From Anaeramoeba flamelloides (Eukaryota > Metamonada > Anaeramoebidae): a stretch of DNA of 64,000 bases. Position 1 is the first letter of the stretch; each line of letters starts with the position of its first letter. Where the stretch lies: the NCBI GenBank assembly GCA_027625915.1, contig JANTQA010000030.1:620001-684000 (forward strand). Direction: 5' to 3'. This document shows, piece after piece, positions 10,219-21,456 of this stretch. The notes under the pieces were generated by a model that worked only from the letters and a program-made list of their open reading frames with translations, had not been told where the DNA came from and did not search any database. Both the position numbers and the translations under genes were made by a program.

Positions 10219-13050
10219 TCATTTTTCCACCACCCTTTCCTTCTCTGTTTTTAAGCTTAACCCAAATTGTGATTGACCCCGTATAAGTTCTGATTTTTCT
10301 TCAATATTTTTTTGATCATTACCATCATTATCGTCATTATTTACAACTCCCCATTCTATTTTTAATTTCTTTTCATTGACATTTCTACTACAATTACTAT
10401 CAAAAGCCTGAAGCGCATCATTTGGATTAGTAAATTGTAACTTTAAATAAAATTGGGATGATTTTTTAATAATTGAATGATTCATTTCACCAAACTGTGA
10501 AAAATGATTAATTATTGGGTTTGCTTCTTTGTTTTTCGAAATAGCTATCAATAGAGTATTATTTTTATTTGTCTGATTGATTCTTCTTTTTTTGAGATCA
10601 TTTTGGAATTGAATTTGATTAAAGAGTACTCGTTTTTTTGTAATTAATAGATTTTTTTGTTTCTCAATTTCTTTTTGAATTAAATCTTTAAGTGTTTCAG
10701 AAACCTTTTTTAATTTTTCTTTATCTTGACTATTTTTGGCAATTTTATAAAGTTTTTCAACTTTCCTTTGTTTTTCAAGTAATTTTGTTAATAAAGAATT
10801 TTCAGATTGTATTGGGTTATTGGTTTGTTTTTTCGCAGAGGGATTTCTTTTCATAAACAACAATTCATTTGATGGACTAATACGCTTTCTGACATTTTGT
10901 TGCCTTTTATCCATGACATTATTGATTTTTTTTGAAAAAATTGTTCTTTTTGGACTAAATATCCCGTTTTCCTTTTTTTTAGCCATGGGTGTTGTTCGTT
11001 TTTCTTTATCACCATTGTCAGCTTTATTCTCATTCTTATCACATTGCTCTGAATTTTCCTTTTCTATTTGTTTCTCATTTTTCTGATTTATCTCTTTTTT
11101 TTCATCATCAGACGATTCTTCATCCCAAATTAATTCTTCTTCTAAAATTTCATCATTTTTTTCCTTTTCCTTCCCCTCGCCCGCTTTTCCTTTTTCATCT
11201 TCCCCTTCGTCTGTTTCTTCCATCACACCCTCATCTTCTTCGTTGCCATTTCCATCCTCTCCTTTATCGTCATCTTTGCTGGGCTTTTCCAACATCGTTT
11301 TCTGATTTTTAAACCCCTCTTTTACTTTTATGTCTAGTTCTTCCTCCCCTCTTTTTAGCATTTCCTCGTCGCCTTCCCTTTGATCTATTTCTTTGCCTTG
11401 GATATTATTTTTGAAAGACAATTTTTCTCCATTTCCATTTTTTATTTCGTCCTTTTGATCAACAGGTTTTTGATTATATCCAAATTTGTTTCCATTCTTA
11501 TTAGTGAGTCCACTTTCATTATTCTTATTATAAATATTAATATTATTATATGATTTAAAATTTTGTTGATAATTATGAAATTGATTTGTATTAAATATTT
11601 CTTTCTGATCTTGTACATTTCCATAATGCGTATTTTGATTCAAATTGGGAAATTTTTCATAAGAATAATTATTTTGATATTGAAATGGATAATATGAATT
11701 TGAAAAATCATGGTTTTGCATTCCATGATTCTTAAATACTGGCAATTCGTATTTTTCATAAGTCCATTTAATTCGAGCGCCAAAACGCCCTATTAATGGT
11801 GGCAGTCTGTTATATACTAAGGTTGCCGATTCCTTTGTTTTGAATCTAATCCAAGCATTTCCTTTGGCATTTAAATAAATTCTTTCAATTTTGCCATATT
11901 TTTCAGCAATTTTTGAAAGGGCAATGATATTATTAAGCTCTTCACATAAATTATAAAAACAAAGAGTTCTTTCTTCAGTGTTCACCTTCTTTTTTTGGTG
12001 AGAAAATTCCTTTGAAATTCTTTTTTTTGAATTGTCGAAATGCTTTTGATTTCGAGTACTATTATTACTAACAGAAAGCGTCTGCCCTTCGGAATTCTTC
12101 TCCTCTTTATTATTACTATTCTTATTAAAGGAGATGGGTATAACTTTATTCTGTTTTTTTTTGTTTTGAATTGAGATCTTTTGATTATTAATTTCATTAC
12201 TTTTTTTCATTCTTGGATCCAAAGGCTTTATTCTGTTAATCGAATTTTGGTTTGTATTATTCACTTTTTTTATTTCAATTACTTTTTGGAATTCAAACTC
12301 TCGTGTTTTTTCGTTACCTTTCTTTTTTTCAAATTCTTGTGTTTGTTCTTTTTGCTTTTCTTTTTCTTTTTGTGGTTTTATTTCTTTTTCTTTCTCGTTT
12401 TTAATATTAGAATCTCGTTCAAATTCTAGCTCAGACTCAGACTCAGACTCAGACTCGGATTCACTATCCCAGCCAACCTCTTTGTAATCTTCTTCATTCT
12501 CTTCAGAATAGTCTTCGTCCCAATTTACATCCTGTTCTTGGAACGATCCAGATCCAGAACCTGAATCTGAATTCGAATTTGATTTTCTTTCGTTCATTAA
12601 CGGATTTTTCTTATTGTTGTTCTTATGATAAGAAACTTTACTCTTAGAATTGGTTGCCTTTACTTGTTTTTGGGATTCCCTTTGCTGTTTTCTTAACATT
12701 TCAAACTCAAAATCTGAATTGAAAAGATTCTTTTGTTTTGTTTGATTTTTTTTTGGTTGCGGTTTAATTTTTTTATTCTTTTTGCTTTGTGGTATAAGGA
12801 TTGTGCTATGTTCAAAACCACTTTCAAAAAGTGATTCTCCTCTTTCTTTACGATTTTGGTAATTGTCTTTATAAGGATGACTTTTTCTTGATTTGTAATG
12901 ATATTCTGAGTGTCTGTTTCGAGAATCATGGTGAGTTTGTTGAGAATATTGTCTTTCTAGTGACGAAGGTCTAGATCTTCTCCTTTCATGACGACTGTCC
13001 TCATTAGAATAGTTTTCTCTGTGGTTTGAAGATCTTCTATAATATGACAT
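10219..13050 (-). CDS. RBM26/RBM27-like RNA-binding protein with two RRMs
   Basis: RBM26/27 proteins act in nuclear RNA surveillance with the exosome-targeting PAXT machinery. The frame opens at 13071; I prefer the Met at 13048-13050 (MSYYRRSS) because it begins the Arg/Ser-rich N-terminus and has an AAAATG context. A first RRM at about residues 360-440 starts RTLCFYNLCEELNNI, close to the RBM26/27 RRM1 opening (IP.ELNNI..L...F..FG.I). A helical segment LLTKLLEKQRKVEKLYKIAK follows at about 765-820, placed as the family's coiled coil is, and then a second RRM at about 828-900 beginning NTLLIAIS and ending LKIEWG. The rest is charged, Asn/Glu/Lys-rich linker with a short Ser-Glu repeat. The PWI and CCCH finger found in animal members are not visible. 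About 943 residues, no intron. Confidence 0.78.
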   Translation of the reverse strand: MSYYRRSSNHRENYSNEDSRHERRRSRPSSLERQYSQQTHHDSRNRHSEYHYKSRKSHPYKDNYQNRKERGESLFESGFEHSTILIPQSKKNKKIKPQPKKNQTKQKNLFNSDFEFEMLRKQQRESQKQVKATNSKSKVSYHKNNNKKNPLMNERKSNSNSDSGSGSGSFQEQDVNWDEDYSEENEEDYKEVGWDSESESESESESELEFERDSNIKNEKEKEIKPQKEKEKQKEQTQEFEKKKGNEKTREFEFQKVIEIKKVNNTNQNSINRIKPLDPRMKKSNEINNQKISIQNKKKQNKVIPISFNKNSNNKEEKNSEGQTLSVSNNSTRNQKHFDNSKKRISKEFSHQKKKVNTEERTLCFYNLCEELNNIIALSKIAEKYGKIERIYLNAKGNAWIRFKTKESATLVYNRLPPLIGRFGARIKWTYEKYELPVFKNHGMQNHDFSNSYYPFQYQNNYSYEKFPNLNQNTHYGNVQDQKEIFNTNQFHNYQQNFKSYNNINIYNKNNESGLTNKNGNKFGYNQKPVDQKDEIKNGNGEKLSFKNNIQGKEIDQREGDEEMLKRGEEELDIKVKEGFKNQKTMLEKPSKDDDKGEDGNGNEEDEGVMEETDEGEDEKGKAGEGKEKEKNDEILEEELIWDEESSDDEKKEINQKNEKQIEKENSEQCDKNENKADNGDKEKRTTPMAKKKENGIFSPKRTIFSKKINNVMDKRQQNVRKRISPSNELLFMKRNPSAKKQTNNPIQSENSLLTKLLEKQRKVEKLYKIAKNSQDKEKLKKVSETLKDLIQKEIEKQKNLLITKKRVLFNQIQFQNDLKKRRINQTNKNNTLLIAISKNKEANPIINHFSQFGEMNHSIIKKSSQFYLKLQFTNPNDALQAFDSNCSRNVNEKKLKIEWGVVNNDDNDGNDQKNIEEKSELIRGQSQFGLSLKTEKERVVEK

Positions 13051-13071
13051 TTTATTCAAAATGAGAAACAA

Positions 13072-13214
13072 AATGAATTAAAGTGATTTTTTGGAAAAAA
13101 TGAAAAAGTAATACCATTTACTCTTTAAGGACTATCTAAATTTTCGATGATATGAGAACTGAAATCCAATGTAGTAAATAGAAAAATGGTTAAGGAGATT
13201 ATGTATTAAGGGCT
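13072..13214. promoter_or_regulatory. Probable upstream region of the RBM26/27-like gene
   Basis: This short A/T-rich leader lies between the gene start and the flanking dispersed repeat, so the promoter probably lies here or inside the repeat. No specific element such as a TATA box can be assigned in this base composition. Confidence 0.3.
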
Positions 13215-14413
13215 AGCAATTTAAAAAAAATCTTCAAGTAAATTTCCAATAGCAAATTCAAAAAACTTTTACTGTATCTTGTAATTGAGAAATGGTGTAA
13301 AAATCTGATTACTAAAAAACCAAAGTAACTTTTAATACTATTTTCAGAAATGAATTATAGTTTTTAAAAGTTCTGATCCTGTTTTCTCATTTTTTAAAAT
13401 TTCAAAATTCAACATATTTCTGTATTATTTTAAAAAAATTATTTTCCTTGAAATAAGATTGAAATCTTATTGTATGTATAGGTAGTGAACCAAAATACAC
13501 TTTAAAAATAAAACCACTGAGTTCTAAAATAACCCAATATAAAAATTCTACTTAATTTCAAAAAAAATTCAATAATTATTTTAAACTTGAAAAAAATATA
13601 ATTTTTTGATTCAAAGAATAGTTTTAATCAATTTTTTCTCTTTATTGAAAAAAAAAATCTGACAAAAAGTCACCCAACTTAAAAAAATCCCACAAAATAC
13701 TTTTTTAGAACCTGTAAAATTCAACTTTAAATCTAGAGAAATACTTTTTAATTTGATTATTTAAAATCAATTATTAATAACCCAATCTTATTTTTTTTAG
13801 TGAGTCATTAACAGCCCAATGATTCAAGGCATCAAATATACTTTACAATTATTTCTCAATTTTTTAAAGATTTTCAAACAAATAAAACAAATTCATAGGA
13901 ATATTTCTAATAAAAAACAATAATAGAAAGATATTATCAAATAACTTATTTTAATACATACACTTACTTGTTTACACTCTTGATATTTGTGAAAAAAATA
14001 TTGAATAATCTTTTGTATATAAAGAAATTTAATAAATAGTCGTGAATAAAATAAATGATCAATTTTTTTAGATCTTCAAGGATTTAATATTTGATTAATT
14101 TTTATTGTATTTTTAAAATAAGATTAAAGTTTCAAAGGTTATTTGTTCATACAGGCTCTCAAAAATTACTAAAAGTGTGATTTCTTCAAAATTAATTTTT
14201 TTTGCAAATTTTTTTTTTTCTGATTTAATCCAAAACCCGAAACAAAAATAACATAGGATCTTATGACTAAAATATAATTGTGGAAAATGGAACTTTTTAA
14301 AAATGATTATTCAGTTTTCTAAAGTCGATAAATGAAGTTGCTTATCAAGTTTAATTGTATTCTTATTTAAATAATTACTCTATTGCCTTTGGGGAAAAAA
14401 TAAATAAGAGTTA
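13215..14413 (+). repeat. 1.2 kb dispersed repeat, copy 1
   Basis: This stretch matches 53648-54868 in inverted orientation along its whole length, about 75-80% by eye. Shared landmarks include AAATCTGATTACTA, CCAAAGTAACTTTT, TTGAAATCTTATTGTATGTA and TCTATTGCCTTTGGGGAAAA. It has no coding frame. I cannot assign a transposon class; no clear TIR or poly(A) end is seen. Confidence 0.7.
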
Positions 14414-15070
14414 CTAGTGATTTAAAAGAAAGACAAAAAAAAGCAATTGTTTGGTTTTTTAACGGTTTTTGGGGTTTTAGATAAAAAAAATTTATAAATC
14501 TAAAAACATTTCGAGATTATCTAGAACGAAACTAGACAAAATATAAATATTTATTTTTTCTTCCTCTTATATCTCTTTATTACAACTTTAACTTCAATTA
14601 TAAATATACAATTGTCCTAAACTCTAGAATTTTTTTCAAATAATGTAGAAATCAATAGGAATAGAGGTATTTTAATTTTCAAATTTTGGATTGTTTTTTT
14701 TTAGATTTGAATGGTGGATATTTTTAAATTCTGTTTTGAGTAGGATCTAAAAATTGTTGGTTAATTACATTAAATTTTTTAGGTTTTGCTTGTTAAAATA
14801 GAATAAAAAAAAAGATTTTGTTTTTTTTTATTTATACTTTTCAAATCATTAATCAATTATTTTCTAATTTACCTAAACCATGATGGATATTTCTAACGAA
14901 ATTTTGATAAGATTAAAAAACTTTCAAATTCAAATTACATGGTCTAATTGAAATGAAAACAACAAGAAAATTTTCATTTCATAATTCAAAAGATTTGCCC
15001 TAGTATTACCAAATAGCTTTTAATACTCGAAACCAAGTAAGTAGAAATATAACCTCATTAAACTAAATTC

Positions 15071-15951
15071 TAAAAATTTGGACAGAGTTTAAACAGTGGA
15101 AAGAACATCATTACTCTACTTTACATTCAATTTGGAAATATTTTTGATTTTACGGACTATTTCATTTCTTGTCTTTTTTTTTTTTGTTTTCATTGCCGTT
15201 TTTCCAGGTAAGTAATCTATTTCGTTAGATCTGGTATTTTTTTTTAATGGTTGATAGAATGTTAATATTGAGTTTTTTAAATCTAAAAATCATATACAAT
15301 TAGTTGCTGGTATCCTCTCATTTGATCCATAAATATTGTTAGTGAAATCTCAATAAATTTATCAATACAATTTTTTAGACTCAACAGCAAATTAGGGAAA
15401 AGATGCCCAAGACAAACTAAAACCTATCAGAAAATTCATTTAAACCATAAAAATTCAGGTTTCTCACATACTAATTTTTTGACTTTTTATTTTTTTGAAC
15501 ACTCTTCATTCTTTTACTTTTTAACATTTAACACCAATTCTGCATTGTTTATTTTCTCTCTCTCTCTTTTTTTTAGTAAACTCAATTAAGATTCAAATAC
15601 TTCTCGTGGCTAGATCTATCTTTGATACTCTTTGAATTAGAAGTCTCAAATTTAGTGACTTCAAAATGCTCCCTTTAACAGATTAGATGAAATTTCGTTT
15701 AATACTTAACAATAAACCCAATACAATTTTTTGTTACCATCGTTTCATCTTTTTGGACACACAGATTTTTATTGTTTCGTTTATCTTTTTTTTTTTGTTT
15801 ATTTGGATGAAAATGATTACTTATAAAAACATTAAGGCTTTCTAAATTAAATGTAGTTTAATATTATGTTTGGAAAAATAGAATAAATTTAGTTTTTTTT
15901 TTTGTCTATTTTTGATTTTGTGTTTCCAAATTTTTGGAATGGGGGTTTTAG

Positions 15952-15960
<9 letters not shown>
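15071..15960 (+). repeat. Interspersed repeat family R2, copy A
   Basis: It shares ordered blocks with 51229-51755 (same strand) and 37451-38005 (opposite strand). Examples are GTTTAAACAG, TACTTTACATTCAATTT, TAATCTATTTCGTTAGA, TTTTAATGGTTGATAGAA and the GTGAAAT.TCAA.AAATTTA.CAATACA block. A (TA)n run ends the copy. No open frame of note. Confidence 0.6.

Positions 15961-15992
<32 letters not shown>
15954..15992. repeat. (TA)n microsatellite
   Basis: An uninterrupted run of about 18 TA units directly after repeat copy A. Confidence 0.9.
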
Positions 15993-15995
<3 letters not shown>

Positions 15996-16582
15996 TATAT
16001 AAATTGATAGATTACTATTTTTCAAAAATGTTGACTTATTTTATAATGCCATTGGAAATTGTTTATTAGAGTTTATCTGATTCTTAAATTTTTTCAATCA
16101 AAATCATTTTTTCAAATTTTGTAAATTTTTTTTTTTCTTTTGTTTTTCTTTTTCTTTTTTTTATCAAAAAAATAATTTTTTTTTGCAAAAGATCAAGTGG
16201 AAAAAAAAAAATTAGAAAGTTCTTAGAAACCTTATGAAAAATTGAAACTATGTAATGTCTTTTAAAATTCAAATGTTTATCAACAAAAAAACACTCTTGT
16301 TAACTCTTTTTCATTAAAAAGTTCAGTAAAAAAAATCCGTAAAAATCTTTTCAAAAATTGTGATTCACTTTTTTTTAGGTTTTAATTTTATTTTTAATAA
16401 TTTTTAAAATATCATGTTTTTATGTGTTTTTTATAATTAAAAGGCGAATTATTAATAATATTTAATAATTAATAATTCTCAAATACTAATTAATAATTTT
16501 TTTTTCAATTTATTATTTTTAGGTGAGTTACAATTTTTGAAATATCTATTATAGTTTATTTAATGTTAAAAAAAAAATAAGA
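15993..16582. other. Intergenic, 3' side of the MYND gene
   Basis: A/T-rich DNA with T runs; open frames are low-complexity K/F. The MYND gene's transcript probably ends here, but no signal is distinct enough to place. Confidence 0.5.
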
Positions 16583-19500
16583 CTATTTTTTTAATTCATG
16601 ATGAGTTATTCTCATTTTCCAAGTTTTCCAATGATTAGCTTGGCATTCCTTTGAACAATAAACAGCGGAAAGTGTCATTCCGCATTGTAAAGGTCTAGTT
16701 AACAATGTTCCACAGAAGAAGCATCTATACAAATGTAGCCCAACGCACGATTCACACATCCCGAACCCGTAAAAAACTCTTTTATTATTATCGTTATTAC
16801 TGCTGTATTGGTTACCACCGCCCCTTCTCCCCTTTGAACGGCCGCCTTTTGTTCTGCCACTCCGAGAATCTGAGAGTTTATCTTGTATTTTATTAATGTA
16901 GTATCCAACTCTTCTTCCAATTTGTCTGTATAGGTAATTATCCATTTTTTGGTTACCATTTGTTTCAAAAATTTGTTTCCATTCTGGGTGTAAAGATGGC
17001 ACAGTCGGATTTACAATAATCAATCTCAATTCTCCGTTTTTTGTTAACCAAAATCTATGATAGCTTGTCACTGTTACAAAGTTTACAACATTTTTTACAA
17101 AGTAACTATAAAGAGCTTGAAATTCGGATCCATAGCAGTAGTCAACAAGCTCATACACGCCCTTCCCACGAAGCACAATTGAAGCTGATGGTTCCTGGCC
17201 GATCAGCATTGTGTTTGTCCATTTGGCGCAGATAAAATCATCTCTGTCGTTTGATTTGCTTGCCCGATACCAAATTGCATTTTTTACGTTCATATTTTTA
17301 TGGTAAATTACTTTGCTATTATTTCCTAAATCCTTAATTTCAAAATTTGATTTCAGTTTTGATTGTGAGCCTTTTTTTAAAGACGTCCTTTGATTTTTTT
17401 TGATTTCTTCAGATTCTTCAATTTCTTGTCGTTCAGGTACAGATCCGTCAACCATCGAAATGCCCAGTCCATTATCACTGCTATTTCGAAAAGAATTCCG
17501 TATTATTACAGCAAACAATTTGGGCTTTTTGAATTTATTCTTGGCCGCGTATGTATTTTTTTGCTCCTCCTGTTTTTGCCCATATTCACCCACTTCATCA
17601 TAATCATCATTATTAATGGAATAAGTGGGTGGGGAAAATTGCATATCTAAAATATATGCGGTGGGTTGTGTTTTTTCGTTGATCTGATCGGTTTTATGCA
17701 CACTTGGAAATAATAATCTTGGAAAATATTCAAAATTTTTGAAAAAATAAAACCCATCTCTTATTTTTCTTTTCCTTCTTTCCCTTCTCCCCACTCTTTG
17801 ATTGTTTAAAAAGAGACTATCCTCTACTTCTTCACTATCCTCTTCCTCATCTTCATCACCATTATCCCATTCTTCGCTTTCTTCTTCTTGATTTTGTTCT
17901 TGATTACTATTATTGCTTAATTTTTCATCATCATTATTTTGATTTTCATTTTCATTTTCAATTTCATTTTTATTTTTATTTTCATTTTCATTTTCATTTT
18001 CATTTTCATTTTCATTTTCTTTTTCATTTTCTTTTTTTTTTTCATTTTCATTTTCATTTTCATTTTCAGTTTCATTTTCAGAATCAACTTCATTATTGTT
18101 TTCACTTTCAATTTTATTTTCGTTATCAACTTTTTTACTATTCTCGATTTCTTTTTGTAATTCTTCATTTTTAAATGTTTTCTTTTCCATTAATTTTTTT
18201 GGGTTTTTATTTTCAATTAATTCCTCTAAATTTTCATTTTTGTTCACCTTGCCAGTCTCTTCAGAATTTGATTCTTCTTTATTATTATTATCACTTTTCT
18301 TTGAATTTTCCTTTTTATTATTTCCATTTTCATTTATTTTTGTTTCTGATTTTATTGAATTATTTTTTATTTCAGTCTTTAAAGTCTGATTGCTATTTAT
18401 GTTTTTTTCTTTTTTTGTTGATTCAGTTATTTGTAAATCTTCGGTTTCTGAAACTTGATCACTATATTCAAATGAATACTCATCATATTCGTCATCATCT
18501 TCGTCGTCATCGTCTTCGTCCAAAGACCAATCATTACGATTGTCATTCCATTTCAATTTGTTTAGTTCATCAGATGATTCGGTTGAAGAATAGTAATATT
18601 CTTCTGAACTGTTATCTTCATAATAACACTCAGAATCATCACTGTCGTCATAAATGTCTTCAAATTGTTTTTCAGTATTTAATTTATCTTTGTTAACAAA
18701 TTTTTTTTCGAGAAAAGAATAATTCTTATAAACATATTTTGCCGATTTTAAAGACCATAGGCAATACTCTCCATAACCCAAATCATTCCAAGTTACAAAA
18801 TCACATTCTGATCGTTCTTCAACTTCTACCTCTTCTTCTTCTTCTTCTTTTGATTCTTCTTTTTCTTCTTTTTGTGTTTCTTCTTTTTGTTTTTTTTTTC
18901 CTTGTTCTTCTTTTTCTTCTTCTGTTATTTCGTTCCGATTTGTTTCCGATTTTTTTTTTTTTTTGGTAGAAAAGGTATGTAATTTTGGATTTATACTGCC
19001 AGAAATATGAGTCATTTCTAAAGGTTTACCAAAACTATTTTTAGCGGGACCAACTACAAACAAAGGACCACAAGATCGAGGAGTAAACCGAGATCGGCTT
19101 GAGATTGGAATAAATTCAGAACTGTTATGCAAATAGAGATCGTTCCACAAATTTTGTGGCCTTGGCAATTTGAACATAAAAACAAAGCCAGGAAACCTTG
19201 AAGGCAAAGCAATTAAGTGCTTTGAATCTGAACTAAAGCAGGCATCAAAATATGTCAAAGAACGATCGTAAAAGATCGGTTGGAGTGGATCATTTGAATT
19301 TGATTGGATTTTATACACAACCAATTTTCGTTGTTTTGAATACTCTACACCAATAATCAATAAGAACTTTTTGTTTGGACTTAATGTGATCTTGCGTGGA
19401 TGAATTGGTGTTCCGTCTTTTCTTTGTGGGAACTTTAAAACATCGATTTTGACTAGATCCTTTCGTGGTAATTGCGCGTCGATCGAAGAATATTCTATTC

Positions 19501-19723
19501 TTGATTTGTTTCTTGGCTTTAAAGTGGACTCTGTAGACAAAGCAACAGCATACTCTGAAATGGATCTTAGTGTTTTGTCATTGATCGGATAACAACAAAC
19601 AGATCCAGACTCAAAGATTAATAATAAGGTTCCCTCAGAGCGGGTGTATTTTTTTCCATTCCGGAATAATATTATACTTGGTAAGTATTCACAAAATAAT
19701 GCTCGATCTTGAACATTTGTCAT
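16583..19723 (-). CDS. Large acidic protein with C-terminal MYND-like zinc finger
   Basis: This 1046-residue frame has three parts. The N-terminal third (about 1-260) has beta-propeller-like stretches such as KITLSPNKKFLLIIGVEYS and FDACFSSDSKHLIALPSRF, reminiscent of WD40 blades but not decisive. The middle (about 260-660) is Glu/Asp/Lys/Asn-rich, including a long (EN)n tract coded by a hexanucleotide repeat. A more ordered region (about 690-950) leads to a Cys-rich end at about 988-1046: CESC, CFFC, then YCSKECQANHWKTW, the typical second half of a MYND finger, a protein-interaction module. One expected C..C pair in the middle of the finger is reduced to a single Cys (QCGM), so it is a variant MYND. 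Single exon. Function unknown; a scaffold or regulatory role is inference. Confidence 0.75.
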   Translation of the reverse strand: MTNVQDRALFCEYLPSIILFRNGKKYTRSEGTLLLIFESGSVCCYPINDKTLRSISEYAVALSTESTLKPRNKSRIEYSSIDAQLPRKDLVKIDVLKFPQRKDGTPIHPRKITLSPNKKFLLIIGVEYSKQRKLVVYKIQSNSNDPLQPIFYDRSLTYFDACFSSDSKHLIALPSRFPGFVFMFKLPRPQNLWNDLYLHNSSEFIPISSRSRFTPRSCGPLFVVGPAKNSFGKPLEMTHISGSINPKLHTFSTKKKKKSETNRNEITEEEKEEQGKKKQKEETQKEEKEESKEEEEEEVEVEERSECDFVTWNDLGYGEYCLWSLKSAKYVYKNYSFLEKKFVNKDKLNTEKQFEDIYDDSDDSECYYEDNSSEEYYYSSTESSDELNKLKWNDNRNDWSLDEDDDDEDDDEYDEYSFEYSDQVSETEDLQITESTKKEKNINSNQTLKTEIKNNSIKSETKINENGNNKKENSKKSDNNNKEESNSEETGKVNKNENLEELIENKNPKKLMEKKTFKNEELQKEIENSKKVDNENKIESENNNEVDSENETENENENENEKKKENEKENENENENENENENKNKNEIENENENQNNDDEKLSNNSNQEQNQEEESEEWDNGDEDEEEDSEEVEDSLFLNNQRVGRRERRKRKIRDGFYFFKNFEYFPRLLFPSVHKTDQINEKTQPTAYILDMQFSPPTYSINNDDYDEVGEYGQKQEEQKNTYAAKNKFKKPKLFAVIIRNSFRNSSDNGLGISMVDGSVPERQEIEESEEIKKNQRTSLKKGSQSKLKSNFEIKDLGNNSKVIYHKNMNVKNAIWYRASKSNDRDDFICAKWTNTMLIGQEPSASIVLRGKGVYELVDYCYGSEFQALYSYFVKNVVNFVTVTSYHRFWLTKNGELRLIIVNPTVPSLHPEWKQIFETNGNQKMDNYLYRQIGRRVGYYINKIQDKLSDSRSGRTKGGRSKGRRGGGNQYSSNNDNNKRVFYGFGMCESCVGLHLYRCFFCGTLLTRPLQCGMTLSAVYCSKECQANHWKTWKMRITHHELKK

Positions 19724-21456
19724 TTAATGAAACTATTTTATGAAATGTAATTTCGAATTGTGTCTTTCTTTTGGTTTTTGTTTTTGTTTTTGTTTTTCTT
19801 TTTTTTGATGAAAAGTGAGCTTATTTTCGTTGAAATTCCTATTACTTGTGTGCTTTTGATTTTTGTTTTTTAATTTCAGTCAAATGAAAATTTTTGTAAA
19901 GCTCTTTTGGTTAGTTTGAATAAGTAAAAAAAATAAAATGTTTTGTTGAAAGATTTGAGAGAGTTTGCTATTATTGGCAAAAAGAATTTAATGAACACAA
20001 GAGGTAATTATGAATTTTTACTATTCGGAGCAAAATAAATTGAAAAACATTTTCATTATTCTTTTTGGATCCATTCTTTAAGAACTATCCATATTTTTTT
20101 ACTTTGTGAGTGCTGAAATAGTCTACATTAGTGAATAAAACTTATTTAACATTAGTGAATTAAGGACTATTTGTGTTACTGTTAATTGTATAATAAAAAG
20201 TTCATCATTTTGATTCATCTTTCCGAAAAAATACATTTTTCGAATTAAAAATCATCAAAGTACCCAATTCTAAAAAGGGAAATTTTGAATTTAAACTTGT
20301 TTTAAGAATTGAAAAATTGGAAATAATACAATGTTTTTTAATAGCTTTTTTTGGGTAAGTTGAATGAAAAATTTATTTCTTTTATTTTGTAACAGATAGT
20401 AACACTACTCCAATTAACTCGAAATATAATATAATAGTCATAAAAAATTCGTTAAAAGTTAGTTAATAAAGGAAAAATCACAATCTATTAACTTTTTTTT
20501 TACCATTCTTAATATATAAAAAATCTTGGACTTGATCCAAAAACTCTATTAAATTCTCTATCAAAAGAAGTTAAAATAAATTCATTTTATTTAACCATTG
20601 CTTTTCACTTTCTTTCCACTTTACAGTATCTATTTATGCCCTTAGATATGTGGTAAAATTAATCTCTTAATATATTATGTTTTTTTTCTGAATTTGTTAT
20701 TTTTCGAAAACGTATTAAACTTTTCCTGTTACCCTGAGTGGGGTGTTTTTTTTTTAAAAAATAATTGAAGGTTTCTAATAACATAAAAATCAATTTAATG
20801 GAACATTAAAAATGTTTTGGGATGTTTTTTTTTTGTTATTTCTGAAAATTATTTTTGAATTTATGATTTCTGTTTGAACTCTAACATTTTTATTTTATTC
20901 ATAAATTATGTGATTAAAATAACTTTTGAATATCTAACCTTAAAAATCTTAATAAAAAATTTTATCACTTAAAATTGTAATATATTTAAATCATTGAAAT
21001 ATATGTATTTTGTTACGATTACAATATATTTTTTATTTTTTCTAATTTCAGATAATCGGCAAAAAAAAAAAAAAAAAAAAAAAAAAGTATATTTATTCTT
21101 ATGTGACTATTAAAAATTGAAAGAGAAATTTTGATCATAATTCTAATAAAACAAAAATACCAAAGATAATAACTGAAATATTTTTTGTTTATTCTGAAAA
21201 TATAATTAAAAATTATTTAATTTGAATGTGTCGATATTACTTGTTCAAATTTAAATTAAATGCCCTTAAAAAAGGTTTAGTTACTCAAATTTTTAATCCT
21301 AAAAGATTTATCTAAAATAGATTTCGTATGAAAAACGAAAAACCTTCTAATATTTTATAATTTTTCCAAAAATAAGAAGATATTTATAATTTTTGAAATA
21401 TTTTTTTGAAAATTACTTTTTACAATTTCAAATTCTCAATAATCAAAAAATATTAA
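19724..21456. other. Intergenic, includes upstream region of the MYND gene
   Basis: A/T-rich DNA. A (TTTTTG)n-like stretch lies just upstream of the MYND gene start (19775-19800) and an A26 run lies near 21061. No gene, RNA or recognisable element otherwise. Confidence 0.5.

Noticed and set aside
10820-11312. Plus-strand frames within the RBM26/27-like gene
   Set aside because: Antisense shadows of Glu/Lys-rich coding sequence.
17917-18168. Lys-Met-rich minus frame and mirror Phe-Ile plus frames over 17939-18969
   Set aside because: Shadows of the (EN)n and Glu-rich coding repeats of the MYND protein.
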